Assembly: GCA_963932145.1 (NCBI GenBank)
Contig: OZ010579.1
Span: 135,595,127 to 135,659,126 of the forward strand
Reading direction: 5' to 3'
DNA length: 64,000 bases
Origin: Acanthosepion lycidas
Lineage: Eukaryota > Mollusca > Cephalopoda > Sepiida > Sepiidae
The notes below the pieces were generated by a model that saw only the letters and a list, made by a program, of their open reading frames with translations, was not told the DNA's origin and ran no database searches. A program made the position numbers and the translations under genes. This document shows positions 10,480-21,489 of the stretch, in pieces (positions within the stretch are counted from its first letter, which is position 1; each line of letters starts with the position of its first letter).

Positions 10480-11355
10480 TTTCATTGGGAATGGATGTAA
10501 CCCACTATAATAGAAGAAACTACTTTCTGTTAATGGACTGTGGTACTAATTGGCTCACAATTTGGTGAGTTCTACATCAGCAGAATTCAGCAAGTGTCAT
10601 CCTACATTTAGGAGACTTTTTTTTTTTCTTTTTACAATCAAGGTCCATCATTAGAAATTCTCAAAGATAATGATATTGTGTTTAATGGCTAATGGGTCAC
10701 AGAGGTTTTAGGTTATTGAGGAGTCCAACTCTGCTTCCAGTGTGCATATGCACCCCATGGGTAATTGCATAATTGAGAGATGTCATCATAGTGTTAAAAT
10801 ACTTGTGGCCAAGAAGTAGTTCCCTATAATGGAAATGGTCTACTAGTATAATGTTATACCAAAAGATGACATCTTGCCTGTTACTGTGCTTGCTAAAATA
10901 ATTCACCACTACCAAGTCAGGTTAAAAAGAATTGATGCAATGCCTCTGCCGAAACAGCAGAAAGAATGCTGTACAAATTGGGAGACTCTGTGGATGAAAA
11001 CCCACACAACCAATTTACCTCAAGATATCACATAGGGCAGATTACTGGTATTGGTAGCCCACACACAATTTTAATTGATGAAACTACCTACCTGAAACAT
11101 CGTCATCCCATATCATGGTTTCCATCACATCAGAGAGCAACACGGTCAACAGGCCGTACACTGAGCACATCCTGTGAAAGTGCAAGAGTGTTTGGATTTG
11201 GTCAGTGTGATACCTCTTCAGATGGAAACAAATCTGGACCTGAGCCAGATAAACAGGATGACTCATCAGAAAGTCCTTAAAAAACTTGAACCAAGTTGCC
11301 ATATCTTTAATAAGGTCATGGGGGAGTGTACAGAAGAAAATTTCAACTTGACTCA
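10480..11355 (+). pseudogene. Gypsy family A integrase with C-terminal tail
   Basis: On the + strand, with frameshifts, one reads MDVTHYNRRNYFLLMDCG (start of the catalytic core), then LWQ-like and QQNSASVI words, a D-N-D box near 10670, and an intact frame from 10966: YKLGDSVDENPHN, GQITGIGSP and TILIDETTYLKHRHP (the SH3-like integrase end). This is followed by a serine/aspartate-rich linker and KVMGECTEEN. The linker and the C-GEC box are the family A Pol C-terminus. It lies head to head with the minus-strand Gag at 9793-10150, so it is a separate copy. No LTR was confirmed after 11355. Confidence 0.75.
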
Positions 11356-11359
11356 TTAA

Positions 11360-12004
11360 ACAAGAGACTTCTGTGTTGCATACTGGTATATTCTGGGGCT
11401 TCAGAATACACTAACTGCACCTCTGCAAAGGGGTAAGATCCTCCCACCTTGTGCAGCCCCCTGTTTGCCATAGATGGTGACCCGTAATATCTGGGGATGG
11501 GATCATTGTGGTTGAAGGCTTCAAGAATCAAGGTTAGTTACTTCTGATTCCCAACACACCACTTTAGCCCTTACTTGGACTAGATGGGTGGTCGGAGAGG
11601 CCTGATCTGATCAATTGGCTGGTCATGACGAGCCTTAACACCTATAACTATATCAATTTATGGAACACTTTATAACTAAATACAGTACCCCAAATATACA
11701 CTGGGATAAATTCCATCACTATCCAATTTATAGGTGTTAGGAGATGGCTGAGGGTTATTTGGTTTGAAGAGATCTAGACTTGGCCATGGCTGTGAACATG
11801 CCAGTTTATACACTTATTTGGAAAGTGCAACAAATAGTTTAACAAGTGCTGAGTCTCTCTTGAATATGAGTATACTGGTTTGTATAGCCCTGACCTGTCA
11901 AGACAACTGGGTTTCCCCCTTGTCACGGATTAATGTCTGGCTCCAAGGTGGGTTGGGAACCCAGGCAGTGAATCTTAATATGCAAAAATTATGAATGATC
12001 AAAA
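11360..12004. other. Non-coding stretch
   Basis: No gene recognised. The short open frames here carry no motif known to me. Confidence 0.5.
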
Positions 12005-12006
12005 TA

Positions 12007-12107
12007 TTAGGTTGGTGCAAAAATAATGACGTAATAATGTTGTTTTTGACGTATTTTTTAACGTCAAAAAACGACATTATTATGTCATTATTTTTGCACC
12101 AACCTAA
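12007..12107. mobile_element. MADE1-like mariner MITE, copy 1 (101 bp)
   Basis: The element is nearly a perfect palindrome. Both ends read TTAGGTTGGTGCAAAAATAA inward, and the arms continue as TGACGTAATAATG to a short loop. TA dinucleotides flank it (12005-12006 and 12108-12109), the target duplication of Tc1/mariner elements. From memory, the human MADE1 element, a deletion derivative of a mariner, has the same architecture and almost the same end. It codes for nothing. Transcribed, it would fold into a long hairpin. It lies directly in front of a LINE ORF1 fragment. Confidence 0.92.
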
Positions 12108-12112
12108 TAAAA

Positions 12113-12665
12113 AGCCTAAAAGATGTCTTTCAGACTCTGATTCTGAAAAAGAAATTAATATAAAAATTTCCAAGATTTTTAGTGCTCATGTCCCTAGAAG
12201 AAACTCTGCTGGCAAAATGTTCCCCTTTCTTGATTGAAAAGGTACTATCCAGTAGGCTTAATCCTAAAAAAGAAAGTTGAGAGATGGCAATTTGCTGGTT
12301 GAAGTGAAACATAGGAAACACACATAAAATATGATAAAGATGAAGACATTTCATGATATCAAAATTAAAACCTTCCCTCATGCAAGACTGAATACGTCTG
12401 AGAGAGTCAGTGGAAGTAAAGTGTTGTCTCTGGCTATACCTAAGGAAATTACATTTGCCTTAGGAAGCCAAGGGATCAGCGATTACCATAAAATCTCAAT
12501 TAAAAGAAAAGGAGAAATAATTATAACTGATACATATATCCTTACTTTTGGCACACCTGAAATCCCCCACAAAATAAAAATAGGGTATAATATTGAGCCA
12601 GTGGAACAAAGTATCCTTGCTCCGCAAAGATGCTTTAGGTGCCAAAACTTTGGATATCATACTTT
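12113..12665 (+). pseudogene. Jockey-type LINE ORF1 remnant with zinc knuckle
   Basis: ORF1 of Jockey-like LINEs encodes an RNA-binding Gag-like protein. The frame 12331-12699 reads HARLNTSERVSGSK, then TDTYILTFGTPEIPHKIKIG, then APQRCFRCQNFGYH, which is a CCHC knuckle preceded by the typical tract of these ORF1 proteins. An upstream part (12113-12235) in another frame gives RCLSDSDSEKEIN. It is truncated at a T-rich tract near 12670. Frames are shifted at least once. It may come from the same LINE lineage as the ORF2 parts at 44695-48735; that is inference. Confidence 0.7.
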
Positions 12666-12711
12666 TCATGTTTTCACTTTTTTTTTTAATTTTTTTTAAT
12701 TTTTTTTTCCA

Positions 12712-13317
12712 TCAAAATATATGAACAACTTCAAATATGTCATTGTTTTTCAAATTCTGGATTTCTTTCTCCTTTGCATCCAATACCTCTTGACTCATTT
12801 CATCAATGAAGGAAAATAAAACTATTTCTTCCTGGTCTGGTATATCATTCCATGATACCACATATTTCCAGTAAACTAGATTCAGCATTTCCTTGAATAT
12901 GTACATTTAGCCAATCTCAATCTTGGTATTTTGGCTGATATGACAATACCTTGACAAACCTTAGTTTCAGCTGTACATGAGACTGGTTTTGGTCTTGGTA
13001 GTTTATCACTATCATTTTTCCATATTGAATTTCCTTCAAGTCCGTGCACACACACTTACAGAACCTTGATGCTAGAGGCAAGCTGACAATTGGTCTAATT
13101 GGAGCCTTGTTATATTTGCGACGCAGTGCACATACATCTTCAACCATTTATCTGGATTCTCTATCTTGGCATCCCCTATCCTTAAGGAGTTTTAAAAGAC
13201 TGCCTTTATTGGCATGTGAAAACTGCTTGTGCAGATTAATAGCTTTTTCTTTATTTTTTTCAATACTGAATCCATCCAACAAGAGTTGTCGTACCACATT
13301 TACCTTTGGTGAATCTA
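12712..13317 (-). pseudogene. Copia-like integrase and start of RT
   Basis: On the minus strand, INLHKQFSHANKGSLLKLL (13240-13180) is the HH half of an integrase zinc finger. PIRPIVSLPLASRF and TDLKEI (13090-13020) mark the start of the catalytic core with its first aspartate. Beyond a gap, VLDAKEKEIQNLKNNDIFEV (12800-12740) resembles the segment that opens copia-type reverse transcriptases. Integrase upstream of RT is the Ty1/copia order, the reverse of gypsy. The Gag and protease of the same element lie at 14985-15932, separated by an inserted RTE LINE. Much of the core is missing. Confidence 0.65.
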
Positions 13318-14460
13318 GAGAACAGTAAGAGGGTTGTTGATCTCCAGATTGGTTGCAGAGTGTTGAAAGTATGTTGGGCTTTGTTGATTCGGCAGTTGAT
13401 ATCTTCATCTGTCCCCCACTCTTTACTGATGACACTTCTCAGGTAGACAAACTTATTGACTTCCTTGATGTCTTCTTGGTGTAGTTGCACTGTTGTCTGT
13501 TGTTTACTCTCATGACTTCCATCTTTCCGATGTTGATTTGGAGGCCAGTCTTCTCTACTTCTTCTGCAACATGACTCGGCTTCTCCTATGCATCTTGTTG
13601 TTTGTGGGAGAGAAGGCTGATGTCGTCTCTGTAGTCAAGATCTTCCAGCTGCTTCATACATTTCCACTGTAAACCAGTTCTGCCTGCCGTGGCCTGCTGC
13701 ATTATCCAGTCAAACACCAGTAGGACGATCATTGGTGACAGCTGACATCCCTGATGAATGCCAGTTTGCACGGAGAATGGTTCTGTCAGCTTCCTGTCAT
13801 GGATGACTTGGCAGGTGGCATCTTCATACAGTTGTTGGATGATAGTGACGAACTTTGATGGAAAGCCATAGTGCTGCATCAGTCTCCAGATGATGTCTCT
13901 GTCGACACTATCAAAAGCTTTTTGAAAGTCTATGAAGACCGAGTACACGGGGGTCTGCCATTCCAGGGACTGTTCGATGATGGTGCACATTGTGGTGATG
14001 TAGCCTGTGGATGATCTATCTTGCCGAAAGCCTGCCTGTTCTTTTCGAAGTATCTTGTCCAATGCCATCTTCAGTCTCTCTAGGATGATTTTTGTCAGTA
14101 CGTTCCATGGGATGGATAGCAGCATAATGCCTCTCCAGTTGTTGCAGGATGACAGCTCCCCTTTCTTCAGCAACTTCACAAGTTGGCCTTTCTTCCAGTC
14201 TTCAGGCCCTCTTTCTTGCTCCCAAATCTTGTGCAGGAGTGGATGCAGCATATCAGTTGAAGTTTGGATATCTGCCTTCAGTACTTCATGTCTTACTGTT
14301 AGGGCCCACTGCCTTGCTTGACTTGGTGATCTCATTCTTGGTAGAGGGGCTAGTGTTAATGTCAAGGAGTGGGTGGTGAAATGTGGAACAGATGGTCCCG
14401 GTCTGTTGAGTGTTTCCTTGAAGTATTCCGCCCAGCTTGCTCTCTGTTCCTCTTCCTGAC
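13318..14460 (-). pseudogene. RTE-type LINE, inverted 5-prime part with RT domain
   Basis: This is the reverse transcriptase of an RTE-like non-LTR element. The open frame 13586-14473 has AGFRQDRSSTGYITTM, FIDFQKAFDSVDRD (first catalytic aspartate), GIHQGCQLSPM and LDYRDDISLL, where YRDD is the catalytic box normally read as F/Y-A-D-D. The frame at 13260-13490 continues with NKFVYLRSVISKEWGTDEDI and FNTLQPIWRST. It is 5-prime truncated at the start of the RT domain. It abuts, in opposite orientation, the rest of the same LINE at 14461-14960. Both parts contain the FNTLQ-P/S-IWRST segment, so the two halves overlap by a few tens of bases. Confidence 0.85.
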
Positions 14461-14960
14461 ACGCTTTCAACACTCTACAGTCAATCTGGAGATCAACATC
14501 CTTCTCACTTTACAAGATCCGCATCTTCAACACCAATGTCAAGTTGGTCATACTTTATGGCTCAGAAACCTATCAGGTAACCAAAACTAACACCCACAAA
14601 GTTCAGACCTTTACCAACTGATGTCTCAGGAACATCCTCAATATCAGGTATCTGGAAGTCATTTCTAATGGCCAACTGTGGGACAGGACCAAACAAGCCA
14701 CAATTGAGATTGACATCAAGAAACAGGAGTGGGGATGGATCGGCTACACACTCCACAAGCCTGCTTCTAGTGTCACCAGGCAGACCCTTGACTAGAATCC
14801 ACAAGAGAAGCGAAAAGTGGATTGACCAAAACATACTTGACACAGAGGTGAAGGCAGCCTGCATGATATGGGCTGAACTGAAAAGGATTGCCTGGAATTG
14901 CATCTGTTGGAGAAGTGTTGTGGTCCTATGTTCCTCAAGGAATCAAGAGGCATAGAGAAC
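14461..14960 (+). pseudogene. RTE-type LINE, 3-prime part in forward orientation
   Basis: The + strand reads FNTLQSIWRST, then KIRIFNTNVK, VILYGSETY, CLRNILNIRYLEV, WGWIGYTL and a final WRSVVVLCSSRNQEA, the C-terminal region of an RTE-type ORF2 protein. It starts where the inverted part's protein leaves off and runs to its natural stop at about 14955. The 3-prime end is taken as about 14960, where copia-like protease sequence resumes on the minus strand. No long poly(A) is present. Several frameshifts show that it is old. Confidence 0.85.
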
Positions 14961-14984
14961 ATCTAAAGAGGTTTTGTACATTGT

Positions 14985-15390
14985 AAATTAATGTCATATC
15001 CATTTAGATTCACCATATCTTTTGCGAAATCTATGAAAATTCTGAACTGTTTCATAGGACCTTTGCTTATTAACAAAGTTATTTCATTTTTCACCACCTC
15101 AACATCCATCAATATTTTTTCTATTCCTATCAATCATGGCAAAGTAATTTGTTTTAAACTTTTGACTTCAAAACCCTCACCAAATCTAAATACTGACTGG
15201 CTGGAAATCTCTTTCACTTCCTTTAATTCATCTGGGTACAGTGTTTTAAAAAATTCATGAATCCACACTGTGCCAGCAACTGTTTTTGAGCAACCACTAT
15301 CTAGTAGGTCTTTACCCAAATTCTCAAGAATCAGTTTACATTGAAATGAGTTCATCTTAGAACTGAAAAGCGTAGCATGACTGTTCATGT
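14985..15390 (-). pseudogene. Copia-like element retropepsin
   Basis: The minus-strand frame has GKDLLDSGCSKTVAGTVWI (D-S-G active site), then a segment ending FRFGEGFEVKSLK, and, after a frameshift, DVEVVKNEITLLISKGPMK. This is the protease of the element whose integrase lies at 12712-13317. Between them sits the RTE copy, which interrupts the reading frame shortly after the last segment. The frame is open from 15388 to 15134. Confidence 0.75.
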
Positions 15391-15599
15391 GAACTTCATC
15401 AGTCTTGTTTATGAGACCAACCTTTTATAAGGTGTTTAATTGATTGACAGAATGTGCATCTCATTAATGTTTTTCCAGCAGAATAATTCTGATACCATTC
15501 ATGTATTCCTTGACTACATCTGCCTGACAAATATCCTCTTGATCCTCCATTATCCAGGGAGCTTCATTTTATGCCTTCTGATTTTCTCATATCTCTGCT

Positions 15600-15932
15600 C
15601 ATGTTCATTTATAAAGTTTGAAAATTCTCATCTGCACTCTGTTTATATTCATAAAAATCCCTAAGTGCACAATATACCAATGTGTCTTTGGCTTGTAAAT
15701 ATATTCTATCCAATTTGTCTATAATCAATTTATAACCAACAGCCCTTCCAATATCTTTGACTCTCACACAACCTCTCTTGCTTTTCCTTTTTATGAGAGA
15801 TATACTGCAGCTCCAAGCTTGTCTTCTGAAGTATCGGTGCAAATTTTCCAGATTTTGACATCATCCTTCCAATTTAAATAATCATCATTTTCTTCAGGGT
15901 AGAAAATAGGTAGGTTCTTGATACTAGACATT
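15600..15932 (-). pseudogene. Copia-like element Gag, N-terminal part
   Basis: The frame starts at 15930 with MSSIKNLPIFYPEENDDYLN and continues WKDDVKIWK; after a frameshift near 15845 it reads IDKLDRIYLQAKDTL and YCALRDFYEYKQSAD. The start methionine fits the family layout as I remember it: a short leader, then Y-x-x-W, a K-L-D-x-x-Y box, and an E/D-F-x-x-(F/Y)-K-(R/Q) box. Downstream Gag and any zinc knuckle between 15600 and 15390 are not clear. Confidence 0.65.
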
Positions 15933-15935
15933 TTT

Positions 15936-17039
15936 TTTTTGTCTTTTTTCTTATGTTTTCACTTATTAAGCTATTAAAAATAAATGAAAGTTAGTATTTA
16001 ACTGAATTCCAAATACAGTGTGTGTGTTTTTTTTTCTCTTTGCCTTTTAGAAGTTCTGGTGTTTTAGAGTAAGGAAAAATTGTTATTTTAACAACATGAG
16101 CATATGGTGAGACTTTCACCTCAGAACAAAAAGAATTATTTCTATGTATAAAAAACAATATTATCTAGTTGTGAATCAACCAAAAGGTAAAAAATAGAGA
16201 AGGCGAACAGTAGAACTTCTGTGTGAATTGGTAAATGCTCTGTAATTGGTGTTATTCCTCACTTTAGTTCCTCCATGATTTCCAGAATAAAAACAAGTAA
16301 AGCTAGCCTCCACTTTACCAACACCACTGAGATAGAAGGCCTGTCTGATTAAACATGATGTCACCACAAGTAGTATAAGCTGAATCAAGGCTGCTGAAAA
16401 TTAATGATTGTAGGCTTTTTTTTTTTTTTTTTTTTTTTTTAAGTATAGAATACTTTTTAAATTAAAATTTAAAAAAAACAAAAAAATCCTGGGTTCAAAT
16501 TTCATCTTAGAACTTAATTCAATATTAATTTAGAAAAATAAAGAAAAAACAAACAAGCCATATTAAAAAAAACGTTTTATTCCGTAAAAAGCCATTAGAA
16601 AAGAAAGAAACCAAGCTTCGATTTTTACCTTAGAATAAACTTTTTTCTAAAGGAAAAGTATTTAAAGTTTTACATTTGTTGCTATGTTAAAGTAAAAAGT
16701 GTAAATTTCATTATTAAATTTAAAGACTGTAAAAATTGTTCTTATTTTGATTGTATAAAATTATTTGAAAACTGTTTGCAATAAAAAAAAATTGACATGG
16801 CTTTTTTAATTTGTATATTTTATTTTAATTATTCTGTAGTAGTAAAGTTACAATATTGATATTTTTGTTGTGTAGAAAATAAGACATTTTAAATAATTGT
16901 AGAAAAAATGTTACATAGATATATGGGAAATTTAACTGCAGATTTAAAGTTTTCTTTTTTGGTTAACTTGTTTCTAGTAATATTATTATTTTCCCTAGCA
17001 AAAAAAATTATTCAAAAGAATATTTGCAGGTAGGAGTAC
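15936..17039. other. Non-coding AT-rich stretch
   Basis: It may include the 5-prime LTR of the copia-like element just above 15940, but no terminal repeat could be matched. A T23 run lies at about 16417-16440. No gene recognised. Confidence 0.5.
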
Positions 17040-18085
17040 ACCAATGACTGTGGCCATGTCAGATGGTGATCTTTAAGGGGCAGAGTTACTGTCTAACGTG
17101 AATGGGATTTTGGCTCAATGTGGCGCTGGCCATCATGAAAGTCGCCATAGATGCTATGATATCTAAGGTTGAGACAATTCACCAAGCAAAGTGGAAGACG
17201 CATCTTGGTTGTGTCCAAAGAAAGATGTGCAGCATATCAACCTCTCAGAATTGGACACCGTCATTATAGGGGTAACCATGGCCCTTCAATGGAATGCAAC
17301 AGTATTGCATTTGTTCAGATTCTGCAAATGTAATTGACCACTTGAGGGTGTTATTCTTTGAACATGGACCTCCGACGGAATTTCTCAGAGACAATGACAC
17401 TGCATTCCACAGTGTACTCTGTAAAGACTTTTTGGATTTGTGGGAAGTTCACCTCCAATTTTGCTGTGCATACATCCCATCAAGAAATGGCATAATCCAG
17501 TGATGACATCACTGCATCAAGAAAATTGCTGTCAGGAAGTAGTGTTCTGTAATGGAAGTAGTATATTGATATGGTCACCCCTAAAGATGGTGTGTCACCC
17601 TCAACTGCACCAGCCAACATGTTTTACCAGTACAAAGTCTGTCAAAGAGGTATTGACGTGGCACACTCAACTGAACAAGTAAAAGAACGGACAGCATACA
17701 ACCTGGGTGACCATGTGTAAAAGCCCCACACAGCCAGTGTACAACTCAGTATTGGGTGTGGCATATCACTGGAATCAGCAGCTCACACACTATGCTGGTT
17801 GATGGAATGCCAAGACACACAAAAGACTTGCATCCCTGTGTAGGTTTGAACATTTCAGCAAGTGACAGCAGCAGTTAGTGCTCAGGAAGTGAAAGGATAG
17901 CCATCATCGGAGGTAGGGCCAGTACCTCTTCAGATGGTGAAATCTCTGTGCATGAGCTTGTTAAACCAGAAGACTCTTCAGATGATGAGTCTTCTAGACA
18001 TGCAATTTAATCCCCTCCAGTAATCGTTCCACTCTGGAGAAGCTCAAGAGGCCTGTCACCGTGTGTCACCTATGTGATGGGGGAG
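17040..18085 (+). pseudogene. Gypsy family A RNase H end, integrase and Pol tail
   Basis: RNase H words occur first (PKKDVQHINLSELD, MALQW at 17215-17295), then the integrase core DHLRVLFFEHGPPTEFLRDN with D-N-D-T-A-F (17335-17405) and the SRNGII segment at 17480, where the expected catalytic glutamate position reads Q followed by a stop. The C-terminal part (17700-18085) gives ITGISSSHTMLVDGMPRHTK, a serine/aspartate-rich linker, and a final MGECNER box. The integrase zinc finger is missing between RNase H and the core, so there is an internal deletion near 17310. A polypurine tract (GATGGGGGAG, 18076-18085) precedes the LTR. Confidence 0.8.
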
Positions 18086-18400
18086 TGTAATGAAAGAGAG
18101 ATGTTTTGTGTTTTGTCTGCCAAAAGGAAAATTAAAGAAAATTGTTAGCAAAAACCTGTCAATTTAAGTATCAGAAGAATTATGCTAATGTTCTTTCCTC
18201 CCTGACTGGTGTGGCCAATTAGAAAAATTGCTCTGTAAATAAAAGCTGTTGCTTTGATTAACATGGGTAGAATGATTTTTGAGCTCGGTGGGTGAAAGTG
18301 GGTTTCCACTGTCATGAGTGGAAGGTTGAATTTTTTACCCCGTTTTCAGTATTAATTTGCCTGCTGGACTGTTTATGACTGCTTTGCTTTTTGGACTTTT
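18086..18400 (+). mobile_element. 3-prime LTR of the family A copy, end eroded
   Basis: It begins TGTAATGAAAGAGAGATG immediately after the polypurine tract. It parallels the solo LTR at 57557-57972: TTTTGTGTTTTGTCTGCCA, ATGCTAATGTTCTTTCCTCC and GGACTGTT occur in the same order. The match fades near 18400, before a T30 run at 18423-18450, so the 3-prime terminus and target duplication cannot be fixed. Confidence 0.75.
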
Positions 18401-18419
18401 TGATCATGGATTTGAAATT

Positions 18420-19676
18420 GAACTTTTTTTTTTTTTTTTTTTTTTTTTTTACTGATTCCATTGATTAATATTTTAATAGTTAATTTATATCAATGAATTG
18501 ATAAGCATACATGTACAAATTAATACTGGAAAGTTCTTGACCTTATCAAGAAGCACTTCCCCACCGAAATTCTTTTCAGCACCCTTTCATATGAATGATA
18601 TATCTAATTGTTCTTGAAAGATTTCATCATTTTACTGATAATGGTGTTGGTGTTTGAGATTTTGGTGAATGAGTGGTGAGCTTTGAAATCTAAATTGATA
18701 GAAAAAAAATTTAGTACCTTTTACTTTCAGTGTGAATTTCTGAAAAATGAGGATTAGGGTAAAATGTACATAAATGAATGTGAAGTCAAAAATAAAATTT
18801 AAAAAGAGTACAAAAATGTCAAATGTAAAATTAATAAAGAAATTAAATTAAACTAAACAATTACAACAAATGCATTTATAAATTTAAAAAAATTGAAGAA
18901 AACGGAATTAAGAAAAATGAATTTAAAAAGTAAATTTTTCTCTCTTTAAAATTTTTTATGTTTATTCATTATATTTTTAAAAAGTTTTATTAAGAAATAA
19001 TAAAAATTATAAATTATGTCTTGCCACATGAATAAAATATACTTATTTCCTACTGGCACCTGAACTTGGTGTTGAGACCTGGATAAAATCAAGGATTTTG
19101 GTTGCTTATTTTCTAGGTAGGTATATCCTCTCTATTTGGAAAATTAGAGAAACACATTTCCATGTTTTGATTTGGCCATGGATTAAACTTAGTAGATATC
19201 AGTATCTGATATTTTTAATTTTTAAGTTTTTGGTTTCTAGTAAAAATATTACAATAACTGTATTTGGGAAATATGAACAGGAAACAATATGCCATTGTAT
19301 TCAAGGAACTGTTCTGACGTTATATGACAAAAATTATTATCAAAAATAAAACCTGACATTTGTGCTTATGTGAATAAGCCAGCCTGCCATTTTTGAGAAA
19401 TAACTAGTTTTATATGGCATTCAGAAAAGAAATAATAAATAAATAAATAAAAACTTATTCTACCTGTCTTTGTGCTGAGGTATCTGATGGCATTTTTCCC
19501 TTTTTAATTTTTAGTATGTTTAATGTACAGTATGTTTCTCAAAAATGCTAGATCAGCTCTGATTGACTTTTTTTTCTTTTTTTTTCATAACTAATCACTT
19601 TTTTTATATCCTAGTCATAAAACATTTCCTGGCAGACAAGGGTGTTATGATTTTATTTTTTTAATTTTATTTTACC

Positions 19677-19714
<38 letters not shown>

Positions 19715-20153
19715 ACATTTTTTTAAAGAAGGATTCCATTTGATGCTCTATAAATATAACACCCCATAATGTTGATGTTTGTTGCAGGGGGCTACCTCTG
19801 TGATAGTGATAGATTGATTTGGGTGCGACATGTTGTTCTGTCAAGTTTTATGTCAATTCACTGTCAGAAATTCATTTATATTAATCCGTTGTAATCTTCC
19901 CCAGGATTGTTAAACTCTTCCCCAGCTGGTTGCTTATTGTAAATATAATTCTTTTAGTTACTCTCTGTTTAATCATTTGCTTAAGAGGGAGGGGGAAAGA
20001 AAAAGGTGTTAGATGTTCAATCATTCTGGGCTGACTATAAATTCCAGTACTTGGGAGTGAATCCATATTCACTTCAAGCTTTAGAGTGACTGGCAAGTAA
20101 GAGTGGATTTTAAAGTATCAGGTATGTAAGTTTTATTCCCACAACACACACAC

Positions 20154-20189
<36 letters not shown>

Positions 20190-21190
20190 ACATAATTCAT
20201 TTTGTAAAAGTAGATAACTCCAAAAATTCGTTAACTACTTTTTTCCAGTGTCAACATGGAACCATAAATTTGTATGGGAAATTTGAGCATCATTTGGCAG
20301 TGTAAAACACCTTTTTGGAAATTCTTGTATAAATCAGATAATAGTCAGATTATAATGAAACTTTTATAACTTATTCAGAAATTAAATTATTTTTGAAATG
20401 CTCTTGTTTTTTATTACCCCTCCCCCACACACAAGCATGCACTTATTTAACTTAGGAAATTTTGAGAAATTCTTTTTTGTCTTGATTAATGTTTATATTT
20501 ATTATAAGGATACGTCCTTAAAGAATTTAAGTCATAAAATTTCTTTGGTTAAACAGGATCCCTAGTTAAAGAATATCTGCTAAATTGTAAAATAAAAAAT
20601 ACAGTAAAACTAAGATATTATTTAATTAGAAAAGCTTTTAATTGATAACTTATATTATAAACACTACCGTCTTAAGGAGAAAAATTTCTTTTAATGAATT
20701 GTGACAAGAATTGCTACTTTTTTTTTTTTCAATTTTAATTAGAATTTTTAAACTTTTAAAATTTTGTAGTGATCCAGTGATTAAAACTACTAATAAATGA
20801 AAAATCTTACTTCAATTCGATGATAACCTAGTATTTAAAAAAAATATTTTCAATTTTCGTGTATGTATGTATTGATTTTTGTAAATATATATGTCCATAA
20901 ACAACATTATCAGAAAATAAGTGAGGTACATATAGTAAATTTAAAATTTATTGGTAATTTTCTAACATTTTCTCAACAAGCTTCTTCATAAGTGGTTATA
21001 AAGCCAAAGTATCTAAAATTCAGTAAAATATTAGAATGCTTAAAATATTTAAAATTTTTAAGATTACTGGGTAGTTAAAATGTATTTATTTTTGAATGCA
21101 TAAGTATATATTTTGGCTTTTAATCATCTGTTTAACTGATTGGTGATTTATTTGTACATATATTTTTCCATATTTCTTGCACATTTTCTG
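18420..21190. other. Non-coding stretch with simple repeats
   Basis: No gene recognised. It contains T-runs at 18423-18450 and 19679-19710, a (TA)n tract at about 20155-20184, and a copy (20588-20650) of the dispersed sequence seen at 2230-2285. Confidence 0.6.
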
Positions 21191-21192
21191 AT

Positions 21193-21280
21193 TCCTGTAT
21201 AATTACCAAAGTTAAGCAATATCAAGCCTGGTCAGTACCTAGATGGGTGACTGCTTGGGAATATCAGGTGCTGTAAGCTT
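21193..21280 (+). pseudogene. 5S rRNA-derived fragment (pseudogene or SINE3 head)
   Basis: The sequence contains ACCAAAGTTAAGCAATAT, TCAGTACCTAGATGGGTGAC, GCTTGGGAATATCAGG and TGCTGTAAGCTT in order. Apart from about a dozen transitions, these follow the 3-prime two thirds of metazoan 5S rRNA, including the internal promoter region, intermediate element and box C. The first third of 5S is absent or unrecognisable. Downstream at 21295-21345 lie TGGTGCAATAG, which fits a tRNA A box, and GAGTTCCAATTCCC, a weak B box. A composite SINE is therefore possible. The changes rule out a functional 5S gene. Confidence 0.8.
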
Positions 21281-21418
21281 GGATGTGTGGGTGGTGCAAT
21301 AGATAATTGTTAATTGGAGAGCTGAGTTCCAATTCCCATTAGGTTTATTATATTCCCTTATCCACTAAATACCCTTGGAAAAGTATGAGTCCACCTCTTC
21401 TCCATCCAACTATAGGTT

Positions 21419-21484
21419 TGCTGTATACTGAAGAGTTCCCACCTCAACTGAGCAGGTTCTATTTATACTCGTGCTGACATCACA
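21419..21484 (-). repeat. 3-prime LTR of the Mag-like element (66 bp)
   Basis: Read on the minus strand it begins TGTGATGTCAGC and ends TACAGCA, so it has TG..CA ends. A TATA box (TATAAATA, 21460-21467 on the + strand) lies in the middle. It matches 25704-25769 with about ten differences in the first 63 bases. A purine-rich tract (ACAAAGGAGCAGA) precedes it directly. Confidence 0.82.
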
Positions 21485-21489
21485 TCTGC

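Noticed and set aside
21295-21345. tRNA gene
   Set aside because: A box fits but the B box is poor and no cloverleaf can be drawn; it is at most part of a SINE.
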